Below are positions 41,455 through 51,564 of a stretch of DNA of 64,000 nt, piece by piece (within the stretch, counting starts at the first letter, position 1; each line of letters opens with the position of its first letter). The DNA lies in the NCBI GenBank assembly GCA_026932145.1, contig JAIXKT010000057.1, positions 1-64,000 on the forward strand. The letters are read 5' to 3'. Source of the DNA: Bacteroidia bacterium (GTDB taxonomy: Bacteria > Bacteroidota > Bacteroidia > J057 > JAIXKT01). The notes beneath the pieces were generated by a model. It had not been told where the DNA came from. It saw only the letters and a list, made by a program, of their open reading frames with translations, and ran no database searches. A program made the position numbers and the translations under genes.

Positions 41455-44400
41455 TTATTCTTTTACGATTTTGACAACCCTGCGAACGTCTCCGCAAGAA
41501 ATCTCAACCATATAAATTCCGGTTTCTAAGTCAGAAACAGAAATTTCTCGAACAATAGAACCTGTCGTTACTGTTTCTTGGTAACGTTTTACGGTAACGC
41601 CCAGAATATTAACAAAAGAAACTTCCAATTTAGAATCTATTTCGGGCATAGCAGTTATGACCAAAATATCGTGCATTGGGTTTGGATACGCAGAAATATC
41701 AGAAACAAAATCATCTGTTTTTGAAACATTCGTGGTAAATGAACCCATTGCTGCATAACCGGTAAATGCACCTGTGTTGCAGAAAGTTTTAACTTTTACT
41801 TCGTAAGTTGTATTGGCAGATAATCCGGTTAAGGTGGCAGAATTGGTCATTGCTACTTTAAATAGCCAAATACCGCCCGTTTTTCTATAATTAACATAGA
41901 AGCTATCGGCAATAGAGGCAGCGTCCCAAGTGATAGTCGCTTGGTTATTGGTAACACCGGAAGCTACTAAGTTACTTGCCGGAACACAAGCCATGGCGGT
42001 TGTAAAGTTAGGTCCAGATACCCTGGGTAGCGGTGTTCCATTGCAATACACAGCTATTTTCCACTCATAAGCTTGGTTATCTGGTTTTAGCTTAAAGATA
42101 CGAATAGAATCTATGTCTGTCCAAACACGTCTTTGCCAATTGACAGCTCCTACTAAGCGGAAGTAGGTAACAACAGAATCCGGAGTTGTGTAAGGAGGGC
42201 CAGTAGGTAAGTCCCAATCCAAAGTTGCAGAATAAGCACTTAGATTAACAACTCGTAAATTAGTGGGCGTTGGGCAGACGGGTATCATTACGTTAATATT
42301 ATAATCTTCCGTTTCTCCAAAATATTCTTCGGTACAAGACCCAGGTGCATTAAATCGGGTGGTACGAATACGCATCCGATGAACACCGGGATTAGCATTG
42401 TTCGGAATAGCTATAGAACCATTAAGATAATAATTAGCATTAGCAAAGTCTTCAAAAAGGACTTCTCCCGGGTCGTCAAAGTCAGTATCATCGTTAAAGT
42501 CCACCCAAATTTTACAATACTGTACTTCATGTTGAAAACTAAGTGATATGGGGTAGGTTGTTCCCGTAACGACATTAGCTGTTAAATTCTGGTAGTATGT
42601 ATAGTAGTAAGGTTGATCAGAACAGCCTGTTGTATTATTAATACCGGCAAAAGTAACATTACTTATATAATCTCCAACAACGCAACCAACGCTATGAGAG
42701 GGTTGGCAATAGCATTTTGTAGGTATCTCCATATCTACAAACACTGGTGTAGAGGCAACAGTTGTTCCACAAATTACGTTGCAGCGATAATACGTAGCTG
42801 CAGTTTGGGAAACATATATTAAGGTATCAGTAGCATTACTAATATCTGTCCAAGAAGAACCGTCCAGAGAAGACTGCCACTGATAGGTTTGGTTTAGCCC
42901 TGCAGAGTTACCAGTTAAATTCAAAGGGAAAGAAATATTAGGGCAAATAACTGTTACTGGGCTATTTGCAGTTCCGGCAGTAGGTGGGTTTTGGCAAGGA
43001 GGGGGTATCATGATGTTGATTTTATAGTCTTCTGTTTCTCCATACGCTTGATTTGAACAGGTGGTAAAAGCAGAATTGTTCCAAACACATCTAACACGCA
43101 TCCGATGAACTCCAGCAGGAGCATTTCCCGGGATAGCTACTAATTTACTAATACTGTAACCGGAGGCGGCCTGCGCAAATATCTCTTCACCCGGGTCGTC
43201 AAAGTCGCCATCATCATTAAAGTCCACCCAGATTTTTAAAAACTCATCACTATATCCAAATACAACAAACAGGCTATAAGAAGATCCGGCAAGAACATTA
43301 GCTGTTAAGCCGGAGTAATTTGTATAATAGTTAGGTGATGGGGAACAGCTTGTGGCGTTATTTATATCGCTAAACTTAAATCTGAAAATTCCATCACCTC
43401 CACTGCATCCACTTGTAAATGAGGGAGTACAGTAGCAATCATTTATATCTTTCATACCCACAAATACAGCGGAAGAGGCAACTGTTGTGCCGCAGGTTAC
43501 ATTACAACGATAATAAGTAGCAGCAGCCTGTGTAGCATAGAATATTGTAGTATTAGCATTACTAATATCCGTCCATATAGAGTTATCCGGTGAAGATTGC
43601 CATTGGTAAGTCTGGTTTAGTCCGTTAGAATTACCAGTAAGATATAGCTTAAAAGAAATATTCTTGCAAACATTAGCTGAAAGGCTATTAGCAGTGCCGG
43701 CAATAGGCGGATCTTGGCAAGGGGGTGCTGGCGTTATATTAATCTTATAATCTTCCGTTTCTCCGTAATATTGATAATCACAAGAGGTGAAATTAGAGTT
43801 ATTGTAAACACCGCGAACGCGCATCCGGTGAGTTCCCAGCGGTGCATTATTCGAGATAATTATTGCATTGCTCATTGAACCTACTCCCCGCTGGGCTAAA
43901 ATCATCTCTCCTGAATCTTCAAAGCTACCATTATCGTTGAAATCCACCCAAATTCTGCAAACCTCACTATAAAGATTGTTACCCAATGTAATAGATACAG
44001 AATAGGAACCTCCTTGATTAACATTGGCTATTAAATTAGGATAATATGTATAATACGGGTCGGGAGAACACGTGGTCGTGTTGTTAATACCGGCAAAAGT
44101 AAAGTTGGCAATATAATCATCATCAGTACAGCCGTCTGAATACTCAGGCGTACAGTAGCAGTTATCTATATCTTCCATATCTACAAATACAGATGAAGAA
44201 GCAACTGTTGTACCGCAGGTTACATTGCAATGATAATACGTAGCGGAAGTTTGCTCTATCCCACTATAAGATGCAGACGTAGCACCACTAATATCTGACC
44301 AAGTAGAGCCATCAGGCGAAGATTGCCATTGATATGTCTGATATAACCCTCCGGACTGGCCAGTTAAATCTAAGGAAAACGCAACGTTAGCACAAATCTT

Positions 44401-45165
44401 AGGCACAGAGCTGGTCGATGTACCGGCAGTAGGTGGATTTGTACATGGTGGTGGCGGGGTAAACAACACATAGGGATAATTTGTCCCATCATAGTTAGTT
44501 ATATTGGTAGTAAAAACGGTTGTGCTGGGTACACGAGCAGCATCTAAAGTGATAAAATCAGTAGTGCTTGTAGAAATCCCGATAGAAGCGCCAAAGCTTC
44601 CATCCGTTGCCGTATTCGGTGAACCATATACATATTGAATGGTGTTAGTACCCTCTGAAAGTGAAACCTGAAAAGTAGCATTGGCAGCATTAGAACTCCA
44701 AGGGATAGTAACCCCCCACTGGATTACCAACACTCGGTTAGGAGCAGTACCAAAAAGCTGATACCTTATTTCCCCGCCTTGACCAGAAGCTCCCAACGAT
44801 AGATTATTCCACCAAGGAAATAGTTTAGGTTGGTTTCTACTGGAATTTGTATTATTGAACTGATAGGAAGCAGCTATTCCGCCAAACCTCAAAAATCCGT
44901 CCGGCGAAACAGAATACTGAGTGTAAACAGTAGCTCCAAGGCTAAAATCAAAGCCAATATCTTGAACCGCGGAGGGGTCGTCATCATTTTCAGCAGACAT
45001 GATGACTGTTCCACTGCTTAAATCATACCAAGTGCCTCCCGTACCGGTAGTAGTGGTATATGCATTTACCTGAGCTGTGGCGGAAGAAGCTAAGCTCCAC
45101 ACAACCACAGCAAGCACCAGCACCAAACGCCAGCTTTGCAATCGTGAAATAATAAAACTATACAT
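41455..45165 (-). CDS. Giant T9SS-secreted protein with three GEVED repeats
   Basis: A 1236-residue exported protein. Signal peptide (VLVLAVVVWSLASSATAQ), then an N-terminal beta-sandwich of about 210 residues, then three repeats of about 243 residues (from about 238, 481 and 723). Each repeat has an Ig-like module (TYQWQSSPD.S.WTDIS ... YYRCNVTCGTTVASS) and a GEVED module (WVDFNDDGDFDDPGE ... HRMRVR ... YGETEDYKINI). The acidic loops probably bind calcium. Two fibronectin-III-like domains follow, then a T9SS type-A sorting tail (PNPMHDILVITA; LETGIYMVEISCG; VVKIVKE). It is expected at the cell surface or in the medium, as an adhesin or scaffold; no enzyme motif is seen. Confidence 0.88.
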   Translation of the reverse strand: MYSFIISRLQSWRLVLVLAVVVWSLASSATAQVNAYTTTTGTGGTWYDLSSGTVIMSAENDDDPSAVQDIGFDFSLGATVYTQYSVSPDGFLRFGGIAASYQFNNTNSSRNQPKLFPWWNNLSLGASGQGGEIRYQLFGTAPNRVLVIQWGVTIPWSSNAANATFQVSLSEGTNTIQYVYGSPNTATDGSFGASIGISTSTTDFITLDAARVPSTTVFTTNITNYDGTNYPYVLFTPPPPCTNPPTAGTSTSSVPKICANVAFSLDLTGQSGGLYQTYQWQSSPDGSTWSDISGATSASYSGIEQTSATYYHCNVTCGTTVASSSVFVDMEDIDNCYCTPEYSDGCTDDDYIANFTFAGINNTTTCSPDPYYTYYPNLIANVNQGGSYSVSITLGNNLYSEVCRIWVDFNDNGSFEDSGEMILAQRGVGSMSNAIIISNNAPLGTHRMRVRGVYNNSNFTSCDYQYYGETEDYKINITPAPPCQDPPIAGTANSLSANVCKNISFKLYLTGNSNGLNQTYQWQSSPDNSIWTDISNANTTIFYATQAAATYYRCNVTCGTTVASSAVFVGMKDINDCYCTPSFTSGCSGGDGIFRFKFSDINNATSCSPSPNYYTNYSGLTANVLAGSSYSLFVVFGYSDEFLKIWVDFNDDGDFDDPGEEIFAQAASGYSISKLVAIPGNAPAGVHRMRVRCVWNNSAFTTCSNQAYGETEDYKINIMIPPPCQNPPTAGTANSPVTVICPNISFPLNLTGNSAGLNQTYQWQSSLDGSSWTDISNATDTLIYVSQTAATYYRCNVICGTTVASTPVFVDMEIPTKCYCQPSHSVGCVVGDYISNVTFAGINNTTGCSDQPYYYTYYQNLTANVVTGTTYPISLSFQHEVQYCKIWVDFNDDTDFDDPGEVLFEDFANANYYLNGSIAIPNNANPGVHRMRIRTTRFNAPGSCTEEYFGETEDYNINVMIPVCPTPTNLRVVNLSAYSATLDWDLPTGPPYTTPDSVVTYFRLVGAVNWQRRVWTDIDSIRIFKLKPDNQAYEWKIAVYCNGTPLPRVSGPNFTTAMACVPASNLVASGVTNNQATITWDAASIADSFYVNYRKTGGIWLFKVAMTNSATLTGLSANTTYEVKVKTFCNTGAFTGYAAMGSFTTNVSKTDDFVSDISAYPNPMHDILVITAMPEIDSKLEVSFVNILGVTVKRYQETVTTGSIVREISVSDLETGIYMVEISCGDVRRVVKIVKE
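42270..44452 (-). repeat. Three tandem ~730-bp coding repeats
   Basis: Three consecutive units encode the Ig-plus-GEVED modules of the giant secreted protein. Their boundaries fall near 44452, 43722 and 42995, and the last ends near 42270. The DNA is similar but clearly diverged between copies (for example TGTTGTACCGCAGG versus TGTTGTGCCGCAGG), so this is an old duplication. Confidence 0.8.
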
Positions 45166-45200
45166 AAAAAATATTCAGAGTTACTTGAAACTCCATACGC

Positions 45201-45208
45201 CAAAATTA
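45201..45208 (-). promoter_or_regulatory. -7 promoter element of the giant T9SS protein gene
   Basis: TAATTTTG on the minus strand, matching TAnnTTTG and ending 35 nt before the ATG. The other T9SS protein gene in this window has the same octamer 35 nt before its own ATG. Confidence 0.5.
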
Positions 45209-45509
45209 ATACAAAATAAAGTATTTCATGACTTTTTTTTAAAAAAATATCCTGTTTTTGTATTAGATGCTAATAATTAATTTGATAAATTAATTTCAAA
45301 TCATTACTTAGTCTTTGGAAGCGTGAAAATATTTCCCCACTCACCTTCTTTTTTTGAGTGATTTGACGTACTTATTAGAGACTATGGACAAAACATTTTC
45401 TTGTTTTTTTTAACTATAAGGTAAGCCTTTTATAGTTAAAATCAATCTCTAAAATTTATATTTTATTGTTGGTCCTATTTTAGCAAACATCTAAACATCT
45501 TCGTTAGGC
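45209..45509. other. Noncoding gap between the giant protein gene and pdhB
   Basis: About 300 nt without a supportable gene, AT-rich. It holds a hairpin with 12-bp arms (TTTTAACTATAA at 45408-45419, complement at 45430-45441), about 70 nt after the pdhB stop. The hairpin has no proper T-tract on the pdhB side, so a terminator role is uncertain. Confidence 0.45.
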
Positions 45510-46493
45510 TTAGCGGTACATAACGTGTTTTACGGCCTCGATGGTGCGGTGGGTATTGGGGAGGTAGGCTTGGATGAGTGTTGGAGCATAGGGTAGCGGA
45601 ACGTCTCTGCCGGTAACTCGTAAAACGGGAGCATCCAAGTAGTCAAAGGCGTATTTCTGAACCATAAATGTTATTTCTGAAGAAATGCTGGCTAATGGCC
45701 AAGACTCCTCTACAATTACTAAGCGGTTTGTTTTTTTTACTGACTGGATAACTGTTTGGTAATCAATAGGTCTTAGGCTTCTTAGGTCTATCATTTCGGC
45801 AGAAATTCCTTCTTTGGATAGTTCGTGGCAAGCATCTAATGCTACGTGCACCATTTTCCCGAAGGAAACGATGGTAACGTCATCGCCGGCGTGCTTAATA
45901 TCTGCTGAAGCTATTGGGATTAGAAATTCATCGCTTTCAGGGACATCTCCTTTTAAGCCATACATAACTTCGGATTCCATGAATATAACTGGGTCAGAGT
46001 CTCTGATAGCTGTTTTGAGTAATCCTTTAGCATCTGCGGGTGTTGAAGGGCTGAGGACTTTAAGGCCGGGGCAGTTTGCATACCAATTTTCAAAGCACTG
46101 TGAGTGCTGTGCGGCTAATTGGCCGGCAGACCCGCTTGCTCCCCGAAATACAATCGGGATGTTGTATTGTCCGCCACTCATAGACAGAATTTTAGCTGCC
46201 GAGTTAATGACCTGATCAATAGCTACTAAGGAAAAATTAAACGTCATAAATTCGATAATAGGCCGTAGTCCTGCCATTGCAGCACCCACGCCTATTCCGG
46301 CAAAACCCAATTCAGCAATCGGTGTGTCTATCACACGTTCGTGGCCAAATTCTGCCAACATTCCTTCACTGACTTTGTAAGCTCCATTATATTCTGCAAC
46401 TTCTTCGCCCATTAAAAAAACAGCAGGGTCTCTGCGCATCTCTTCGCTCATTGCTTCCCGAAGTGCCTCCCGAAATTGAATCTCTCTTGCCAT
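45510..46493 (-). CDS. pdhB: Pyruvate dehydrogenase E1 beta subunit
   Basis: The beta chain of the E1 component of pyruvate dehydrogenase (or a close 2-oxo acid dehydrogenase), 327 residues, the usual length. The transketolase pyrimidine domain has [38 protein letters not shown], and [20 protein letters not shown]; the C-terminal domain has [13 protein letters not shown] and VIVEESWP. The alpha subunit and the E2 and E3 genes are not adjacent. Confidence 0.94.
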   Translation of the reverse strand: MAREIQFREALREAMSEEMRRDPAVFLMGEEVAEYNGAYKVSEGMLAEFGHERVIDTPIAELGFAGIGVGAAMAGLRPIIEFMTFNFSLVAIDQVINSAAKILSMSGGQYNIPIVFRGASGSAGQLAAQHSQCFENWYANCPGLKVLSPSTPADAKGLLKTAIRDSDPVIFMESEVMYGLKGDVPESDEFLIPIASADIKHAGDDVTIVSFGKMVHVALDACHELSKEGISAEMIDLRSLRPIDYQTVIQSVKKTNRLVIVEESWPLASISSEITFMVQKYAFDYLDAPVLRVTGRDVPLPYAPTLIQAYLPNTHRTIEAVKHVMYR

Positions 46494-46509
46494 TTCAATA
46501 CAATTGCCG

Positions 46510-46517
46510 CAAAGCTA
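46510..46517 (-). promoter_or_regulatory. -7 promoter element of pdhB
   Basis: TAGCTTTG on the minus strand, matching TAnnTTTG and ending 16 nt before the ATG. Confidence 0.45.
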
Positions 46518-46724
46518 ACTAAATTCGAGTATCCTTGAAGTCTATGCCAATATTATTTTTCTACTTTTAAAGCTATAACTCAATAGCTGAATACTTATAC
46601 TCTTTCAGTATCCTGTTTTTAGAAAAATCCAGCAGAACATAGTTGAAACATAACTCTTTAATTAGACATTTTGATGCTGATTTTTCAGCCAGTAAATAGT
46701 TTCTACTTTTGTTTCGTAGCTATT

Positions 46725-47114
46725 TTAGCTTAATGGGATTTTTTTAGACATAAAAATTCCGATGGAAAGCATCACAATAGTAAATACTGTTCTAAAAATC
46801 ATAGCTTTAACGGTTCGTGTTTCATAGATGCCGCCACTATTGATATGCAGTAGCAAGCCTACAAAGGCAACTATTAGAATAGTTAAGGCGAAACTCAGGC
46901 TATAATTACTCCATTTAGGGATTTTCCAGCTACTGTATGCAGCAAATAAATACAAGATTCCACAAACTAAGTTAGCATATACAACAAATGAAACGTAATT
47001 TCCTTCCTTTTCTCGAATGCCAAATAAATCAAAGATGATAGAAACAGTCATAAATACCGAAACTGTTCCCAAAAGTGTTAGTAGTCCTGTTTGTATAATC
47101 TTTAAAACCTTCAT
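46725..47114 (-). CDS. Small membrane protein of unknown function
   Basis: A 129-residue protein with four predicted membrane helices: about 5-27, 43-63 (VVYANLVCGILYLFAAYSSW), 72-90 (LSFALTILIVAFVGLLLHI) and 104-123 (MIFRTVFTIVMLSIGIFMS). The C terminus is basic (KKIPLS). I recognise no family or motif. It is flanked by spacers of more than 200 nt and has no obvious operon partner. Confidence 0.65.
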   Translation of the reverse strand: MKVLKIIQTGLLTLLGTVSVFMTVSIIFDLFGIREKEGNYVSFVVYANLVCGILYLFAAYSSWKIPKWSNYSLSFALTILIVAFVGLLLHINSGGIYETRTVKAMIFRTVFTIVMLSIGIFMSKKIPLS

Positions 47115-47406
47115 ACTATTTCAAATTTGTATTGATACGGTTGTGGTTCAGAAAGTATGATGAAGTTTTTGGCAATAATGAGTAACTTTATCGTCTATGC
47201 CAAGAGTCAAAATAACGATTATCTACCCTCATTTCCAAAACGCAAAAATATCTAAAAATGGGTAAAAAAAGAACAGGGATTAGATTTACTTGTGTACCGC
47301 CTGCTTTTCCAAGAAACCAAAAATCCCCGTGTTTCTATGATGGCAATAATAATTCACTAACGAAACATAGTTTTTATGCCTTCTGAGGCGCAAGTATAGT
47401 TATTTT

Positions 47407-50400
47407 TCAAAACAGTGCTCGAAGTTGCATTCGGGCGGCGTGGATAATCGGGTTGTTTTCACTCACTCTGGCATCATAGGTGATGGTAAGCTCTAACATT
47501 TTGGTAATGAACTGAACAAGTTGAACGTTGGCTGTTATGTTTTTCCCGGGCTGCATTCCTTCTAATAGTTCAAAACGGGTGGATGTATTGGGATTTCCGG
47601 TAAGGCTATGGTTAAATAGATCTAACTTAACGAATAGGGTGTTTCTGCCTCCAAGGTTTGCCCGTAAGTCAGTAGTTATTTTATTGGTTTTTACTTGGCT
47701 TGAAACCACAGAGTTATCTTTTTTATCTGCCCGAATATACCCAATACTCCAGCGGATCTTACGTGAAAGCTGCCAGTTAAAACTGGGATTTATTTGTAGA
47801 TAATGGATGTTAAAATTTCTTTCTGGGAGTAATTCTGCTGTACTTTGCTTATTTCCAAGCTGAATTGCTGTTTCAATGCTGCGACTTGCTGAAAAGTTGA
47901 TACGTCCTTTGGTTTGCCACTGGTTGTTTTGTCGGTATTCATTGCCGGAATTTAAGAAAAGGCGGTACGCATTAGTTGAGTAAGCTACGGAAGCATCTCC
48001 TTTGGGGGAGTTTCGGAACAAAAATAATTCTTGCCTAAATTGGTATTGTGCAGAAAGCAATGTGCTATCCCACGCTGTTCGTCTTAGGGAAAAAGTATAA
48101 TTAGACAGTTGATTTGTTAGGGCATCTTTTTTTTGCTCAATTCGGGCTGTTGTTTGCAGTTGGATAGCTTGTAGCCATTTTTGTTTATTGGCATCTATTT
48201 TTTTGATTCGGCTGCCCGGCTCTATACGCCAAACGCCACTCAAAGAGCTGCTGATGGTCGGGAATAGCTGCTGGGTTGGTAATAATAGTTTGACAAAGTT
48301 TGCCTGTAAGGGATTTACGGCAATCTGAAATTCGTCTAAGTCTTGAAGTCCGTTTTTGTTGTAATCTATCCATTCATACTGCCCAAGCCCTGCATTTACC
48401 TCAACATAAGACACTTGCCTACGCGCAATCTGTTCGGTAAGGGTTTCATAAATTATATTTACCTGAAAAATGCGGTATTTACTTTGCCAATTACCTTGCA
48501 AATTGCTCAAAAAAGTATTTTGATTGACCAAGCCTCTGCTGATAAAGGTGGTATCTAATACACGAAAGCTTCGGTGGGTAGCGGTAGCTAAGATGCTGAG
48601 ATTATCTAAACTTTGATAGCTGATTTTGGCCGTAGTAGTTCCGGAGAGAGATTTATTCAGATAAGAACTTTGCACTACTTCTTTATCAGTTCGGGTGTCG
48701 TAGTTTATTTCAACAGTCCAAGCAGTGCTGGGGCTGATTTTTAAGTATGGTTTTACAGATAGGAATTGGAAACTTGTGCTTAATACGGAATCAGAATTGC
48801 TGATGCGTTTATCTTCGCCCCACAGTTCTGTGCCTATTTTCAGTTTGTTCAGCCAGAGGAGTCGGTAAAAGTCTGAATTACTACGAAACCAGCGGGATAT
48901 GGTTTTGGCGGAGTCATTATGGGTGGTGATGTAAGTAGTTTGTATATTGCCAAGTATTGTGCTGGAATCTTGGCTTTCCCACTGTAAAGTATGTTTGACG
49001 GCATAATTTGCGTCAGTAGTATTTCGAAATCCAGCTTGATAGCGGATTCGGTGTCCGTAGCCAACTAATTCTGTCATACCTTCCGATACAAATTCGCGGG
49101 TTCTTTCGCCTAAGTCATTAAAGTTCCATTCCCGTCCATATTCCATCTGATAAACTCTATCTAAGCCTTGAAAGCGTGCTTCTACCATTCGGCTGTTAAA
49201 AAAAGAGTTTAGTGCGATTTTTTTTCCAATAGGGATTTTACGGGCGTTTAGCTGGGTAAAAGCAGCTAAGCCACCATTGTCTTCATCTTGTTTTTTGGAA
49301 AGGCGATTTTTGTCATAATAAGAATACGCAATTTCGGCATCTATAGAAAAGATTTTATTGAGCTGGACGTTTCCTGAGAGGTTAGCTACTTGGGTGGAAG
49401 TTGGTAGCGGTATTTTCCGAATTGGCTGATAATCACCATTTAATTTTCCGGTTAAGCTATCCGGTGCAACCCAACGGAATATATTTCCGTTGAGGGTGGA
49501 TTGGTCTTTGGTATAGTATCCAGAATTAGGGCCTGCATACACAAAGGAGACTTGCCAATATGCTTTGGTAGAGTCTTTGGAGAATACAAATATTTGCGGG
49601 AAAGAGGTTCCGTTTGTTATGGTGTCTTTTCGTTGGTATCGTATTTGGGTTGGGTTCCAGCCTACTGAATCTCCGCCAAAGAGTATTGCTAAGTTAGGGT
49701 CATCTCCGGCATCTGCTGCGATTCGGCGGACGGTATCCGATAGTTGTACATCAATAGGTGCGGAAGGGTTATCTGCTTCCCGTGCGTAAGTAGCTCTAAT
49801 TGACCATCTTCCGGCAGTGTCGGTATAGCTATACCCCACCCCAATCAGAGAGCGGCTGTAATTTCTATCTGTATATTCAAAATCCACCACAATACGGCTG
49901 TTATTGGTAATCAACCGAAAAGAGGTAAACCGCAGCTCTCCGGTGTTGTATTCGATGATATAATCATTATTTTCACCGCGAAGCATACGTTTTCCATCCA
50001 CATAAACCTTTTCGGTACCCGCTAAAACGATGATAAACCGTTCGTTATTTTTCCCTGATAGCCGATATGGGCCTTGTTTTCCATTTTCACCCATAAATGA
50101 ATTGGAATTAAACTTGCCCTTAGAAGCAGAGCCAATCACATATATTTTTTGCGCAGTATCACGGTATTCTGCCCGAAGCCCCAAAACATTTCTACCATAA
50201 CTCATAAAACGACTGTTACTTTCTCTTAGTTCTAAGTCTCCTAACATTACGGATGCTTTTTTGAGGTTAAATTGCAAGAAAACCTTGTCAAAATCAGATA
50301 GTTGCTGTGTAGTTCCGCTTGGCTGAATCGGAATATTTTCATCTGTAATGGATGCCAATACGCTAACGTCATCGCTGATTCGGCCATTTAGATTTAGGCG

Positions 50401-50862
50401 AAAAGCCGAATTTATGGCAATATCTCGGTTTGTGCCAATCGTTATTCCTCTGGCAATAGAGCCGCTGCGTTGTAACTGCGAATAGTCAAACCCTGAATTA
50501 GGCTTTGTTTCCGGCAAAAGTTCATCAATAGCTACGGAATCTTTGGTTAGCAAAATATGCTGAGAGCGTAAGGAAAAAACTTCCGGAACAAAGTAGCGGT
50601 AACTAACCACGAGAGTATCTGATTTGGGGCTATTGGGTTGCTTGATTAACATTCCGCGCATCAAATCAACCTGATAATGCGCCGAATTTCCTTGCAAAAA
50701 CCGAACTGTTTCAGGGATAATTCCGGCGTGGGTTAGTAGTGTAGAATCTTGAAAAACAACTATTGTGTCTATGCTTATTGCAGAACCAGAGCCATAAAAC
50801 CCTTGCGCAGGCAGTATTGTAATTATTCCCCAACAAAAAATCAGCCCTGCAAAAATCCGCAT
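47407..50862 (-). CDS. Very large outer-membrane beta-barrel protein, uncharacterised
   Basis: A 1151-residue exported protein. From the ATG at 50862 it starts with a signal peptide (MRIFAGLIFCWGIITILPAQ). An N-terminal domain of about 120 residues is followed by a conserved-looking stretch (SGSIARGITIGTNRDIAINS, DDVSVLASITDENIPIQPSG, FDKVFLQFNL, SVMLGDLEL). From about residue 170 to the end the chain is dense in alternating strands with many Tyr/Trp/Arg, ending in HAARMQLRALF with the terminal Phe of barrels. I have seen this repeat-RGITIGTN plan only in uncharacterised Bacteroidota envelope proteins. A distant link to SprA-like giant barrels is possible but unproven. Confidence 0.65.
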   Translation of the reverse strand: MRIFAGLIFCWGIITILPAQGFYGSGSAISIDTIVVFQDSTLLTHAGIIPETVRFLQGNSAHYQVDLMRGMLIKQPNSPKSDTLVVSYRYFVPEVFSLRSQHILLTKDSVAIDELLPETKPNSGFDYSQLQRSGSIARGITIGTNRDIAINSAFRLNLNGRISDDVSVLASITDENIPIQPSGTTQQLSDFDKVFLQFNLKKASVMLGDLELRESNSRFMSYGRNVLGLRAEYRDTAQKIYVIGSASKGKFNSNSFMGENGKQGPYRLSGKNNERFIIVLAGTEKVYVDGKRMLRGENNDYIIEYNTGELRFTSFRLITNNSRIVVDFEYTDRNYSRSLIGVGYSYTDTAGRWSIRATYAREADNPSAPIDVQLSDTVRRIAADAGDDPNLAILFGGDSVGWNPTQIRYQRKDTITNGTSFPQIFVFSKDSTKAYWQVSFVYAGPNSGYYTKDQSTLNGNIFRWVAPDSLTGKLNGDYQPIRKIPLPTSTQVANLSGNVQLNKIFSIDAEIAYSYYDKNRLSKKQDEDNGGLAAFTQLNARKIPIGKKIALNSFFNSRMVEARFQGLDRVYQMEYGREWNFNDLGERTREFVSEGMTELVGYGHRIRYQAGFRNTTDANYAVKHTLQWESQDSSTILGNIQTTYITTHNDSAKTISRWFRSNSDFYRLLWLNKLKIGTELWGEDKRISNSDSVLSTSFQFLSVKPYLKISPSTAWTVEINYDTRTDKEVVQSSYLNKSLSGTTTAKISYQSLDNLSILATATHRSFRVLDTTFISRGLVNQNTFLSNLQGNWQSKYRIFQVNIIYETLTEQIARRQVSYVEVNAGLGQYEWIDYNKNGLQDLDEFQIAVNPLQANFVKLLLPTQQLFPTISSSLSGVWRIEPGSRIKKIDANKQKWLQAIQLQTTARIEQKKDALTNQLSNYTFSLRRTAWDSTLLSAQYQFRQELFLFRNSPKGDASVAYSTNAYRLFLNSGNEYRQNNQWQTKGRINFSASRSIETAIQLGNKQSTAELLPERNFNIHYLQINPSFNWQLSRKIRWSIGYIRADKKDNSVVSSQVKTNKITTDLRANLGGRNTLFVKLDLFNHSLTGNPNTSTRFELLEGMQPGKNITANVQLVQFITKMLELTITYDARVSENNPIIHAARMQLRALF

Positions 50863-50874
50863 ACATACACTTTG

Positions 50875-50882
50875 CAAAAATA
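50875..50882 (-). promoter_or_regulatory. -7 promoter element of the giant barrel gene
   Basis: TATTTTTG on the minus strand, matching TAnnTTTG and ending 12 nt before the ATG. Confidence 0.4.
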
Positions 50883-51027
50883 GCTAACTTAACTTGTTTT
50901 ATTCCGAAATAACATTTCCGGATAGTGGGTGCCAATATTTTTAAGGTATGATACTTTTCCGGTGAAAATAGGAGTTGAATTTTGGTTGTAGCTCAGAAAG
51001 TTTTTACTTTGTGTTTCTACCTACTTT

Positions 51028-51564
51028 ATGCACCCGATAATTCCAATAAATGATCGAATATACCTGCGGGAATGGAAGGTTACAGATATTGACTCCCTAA
51101 CATTAAATGCAAATAACTATTTAATTTGGAAGTGGTTACGAAATACTTTTCCCCATCCCTATACTTATTCGGATGCAGCTTTTTGGGTTGAAACGGGACA
51201 ATATGCTTCTTCACAACTTAACTTTGCTATTGTGTATGAGGAAATTGCCATAGGTGGTATTGGAATTATATTTAAAGATGATATCTATACTCTTCGGGCA
51301 GAAATTGGGTATTGGGTTGGGCAAAGCTATCAGGGATTGGGAATCACTACTGCCTGTTTAAAGCATCTAACAGAATGGGGCTTCCAAAACTATCATTTAA
51401 CTCGTATAGAAGCACCGGTAATAGCCGGAAATGAACCTTCTATGCGAATTTTAGAGAAATCAGGCTATCATTTAGAAGCAATACACCGATTTGGAATCTT
51501 TAAAGAAAATGAAGTAAAAGACGAATATTTCTACGTAAAATACGCTCCTTCTTTAGTAAATTAA
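51028..51564 (+). CDS. GNAT-family N-acetyltransferase (RimJ/RimL type)
   Basis: An acetyl-CoA-dependent acetyltransferase of 178 residues, the normal size. It has the N-terminal RIYLREWKVTDIDSLTLNAN, the core IGGIGIIFKDDIYTLRAEIG, the acetyl-CoA loop YWVGQSYQGLGITTACLKHL and the C-terminal RIEAPVIAGNEPSMRILEKS with GYHLEAIHR. It is of the RimJ/RimL or YjdJ class; substrates range from ribosomal proteins to small amines, and cannot be told from sequence. A near-promoter (TACTTTG, one base short in the spacer) lies at 51005-51012. An AT-rich repeat follows the stop. Confidence 0.88.
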   Translation: MHPIIPINDRIYLREWKVTDIDSLTLNANNYLIWKWLRNTFPHPYTYSDAAFWVETGQYASSQLNFAIVYEEIAIGGIGIIFKDDIYTLRAEIGYWVGQSYQGLGITTACLKHLTEWGFQNYHLTRIEAPVIAGNEPSMRILEKSGYHLEAIHRFGIFKENEVKDEYFYVKYAPSLVN

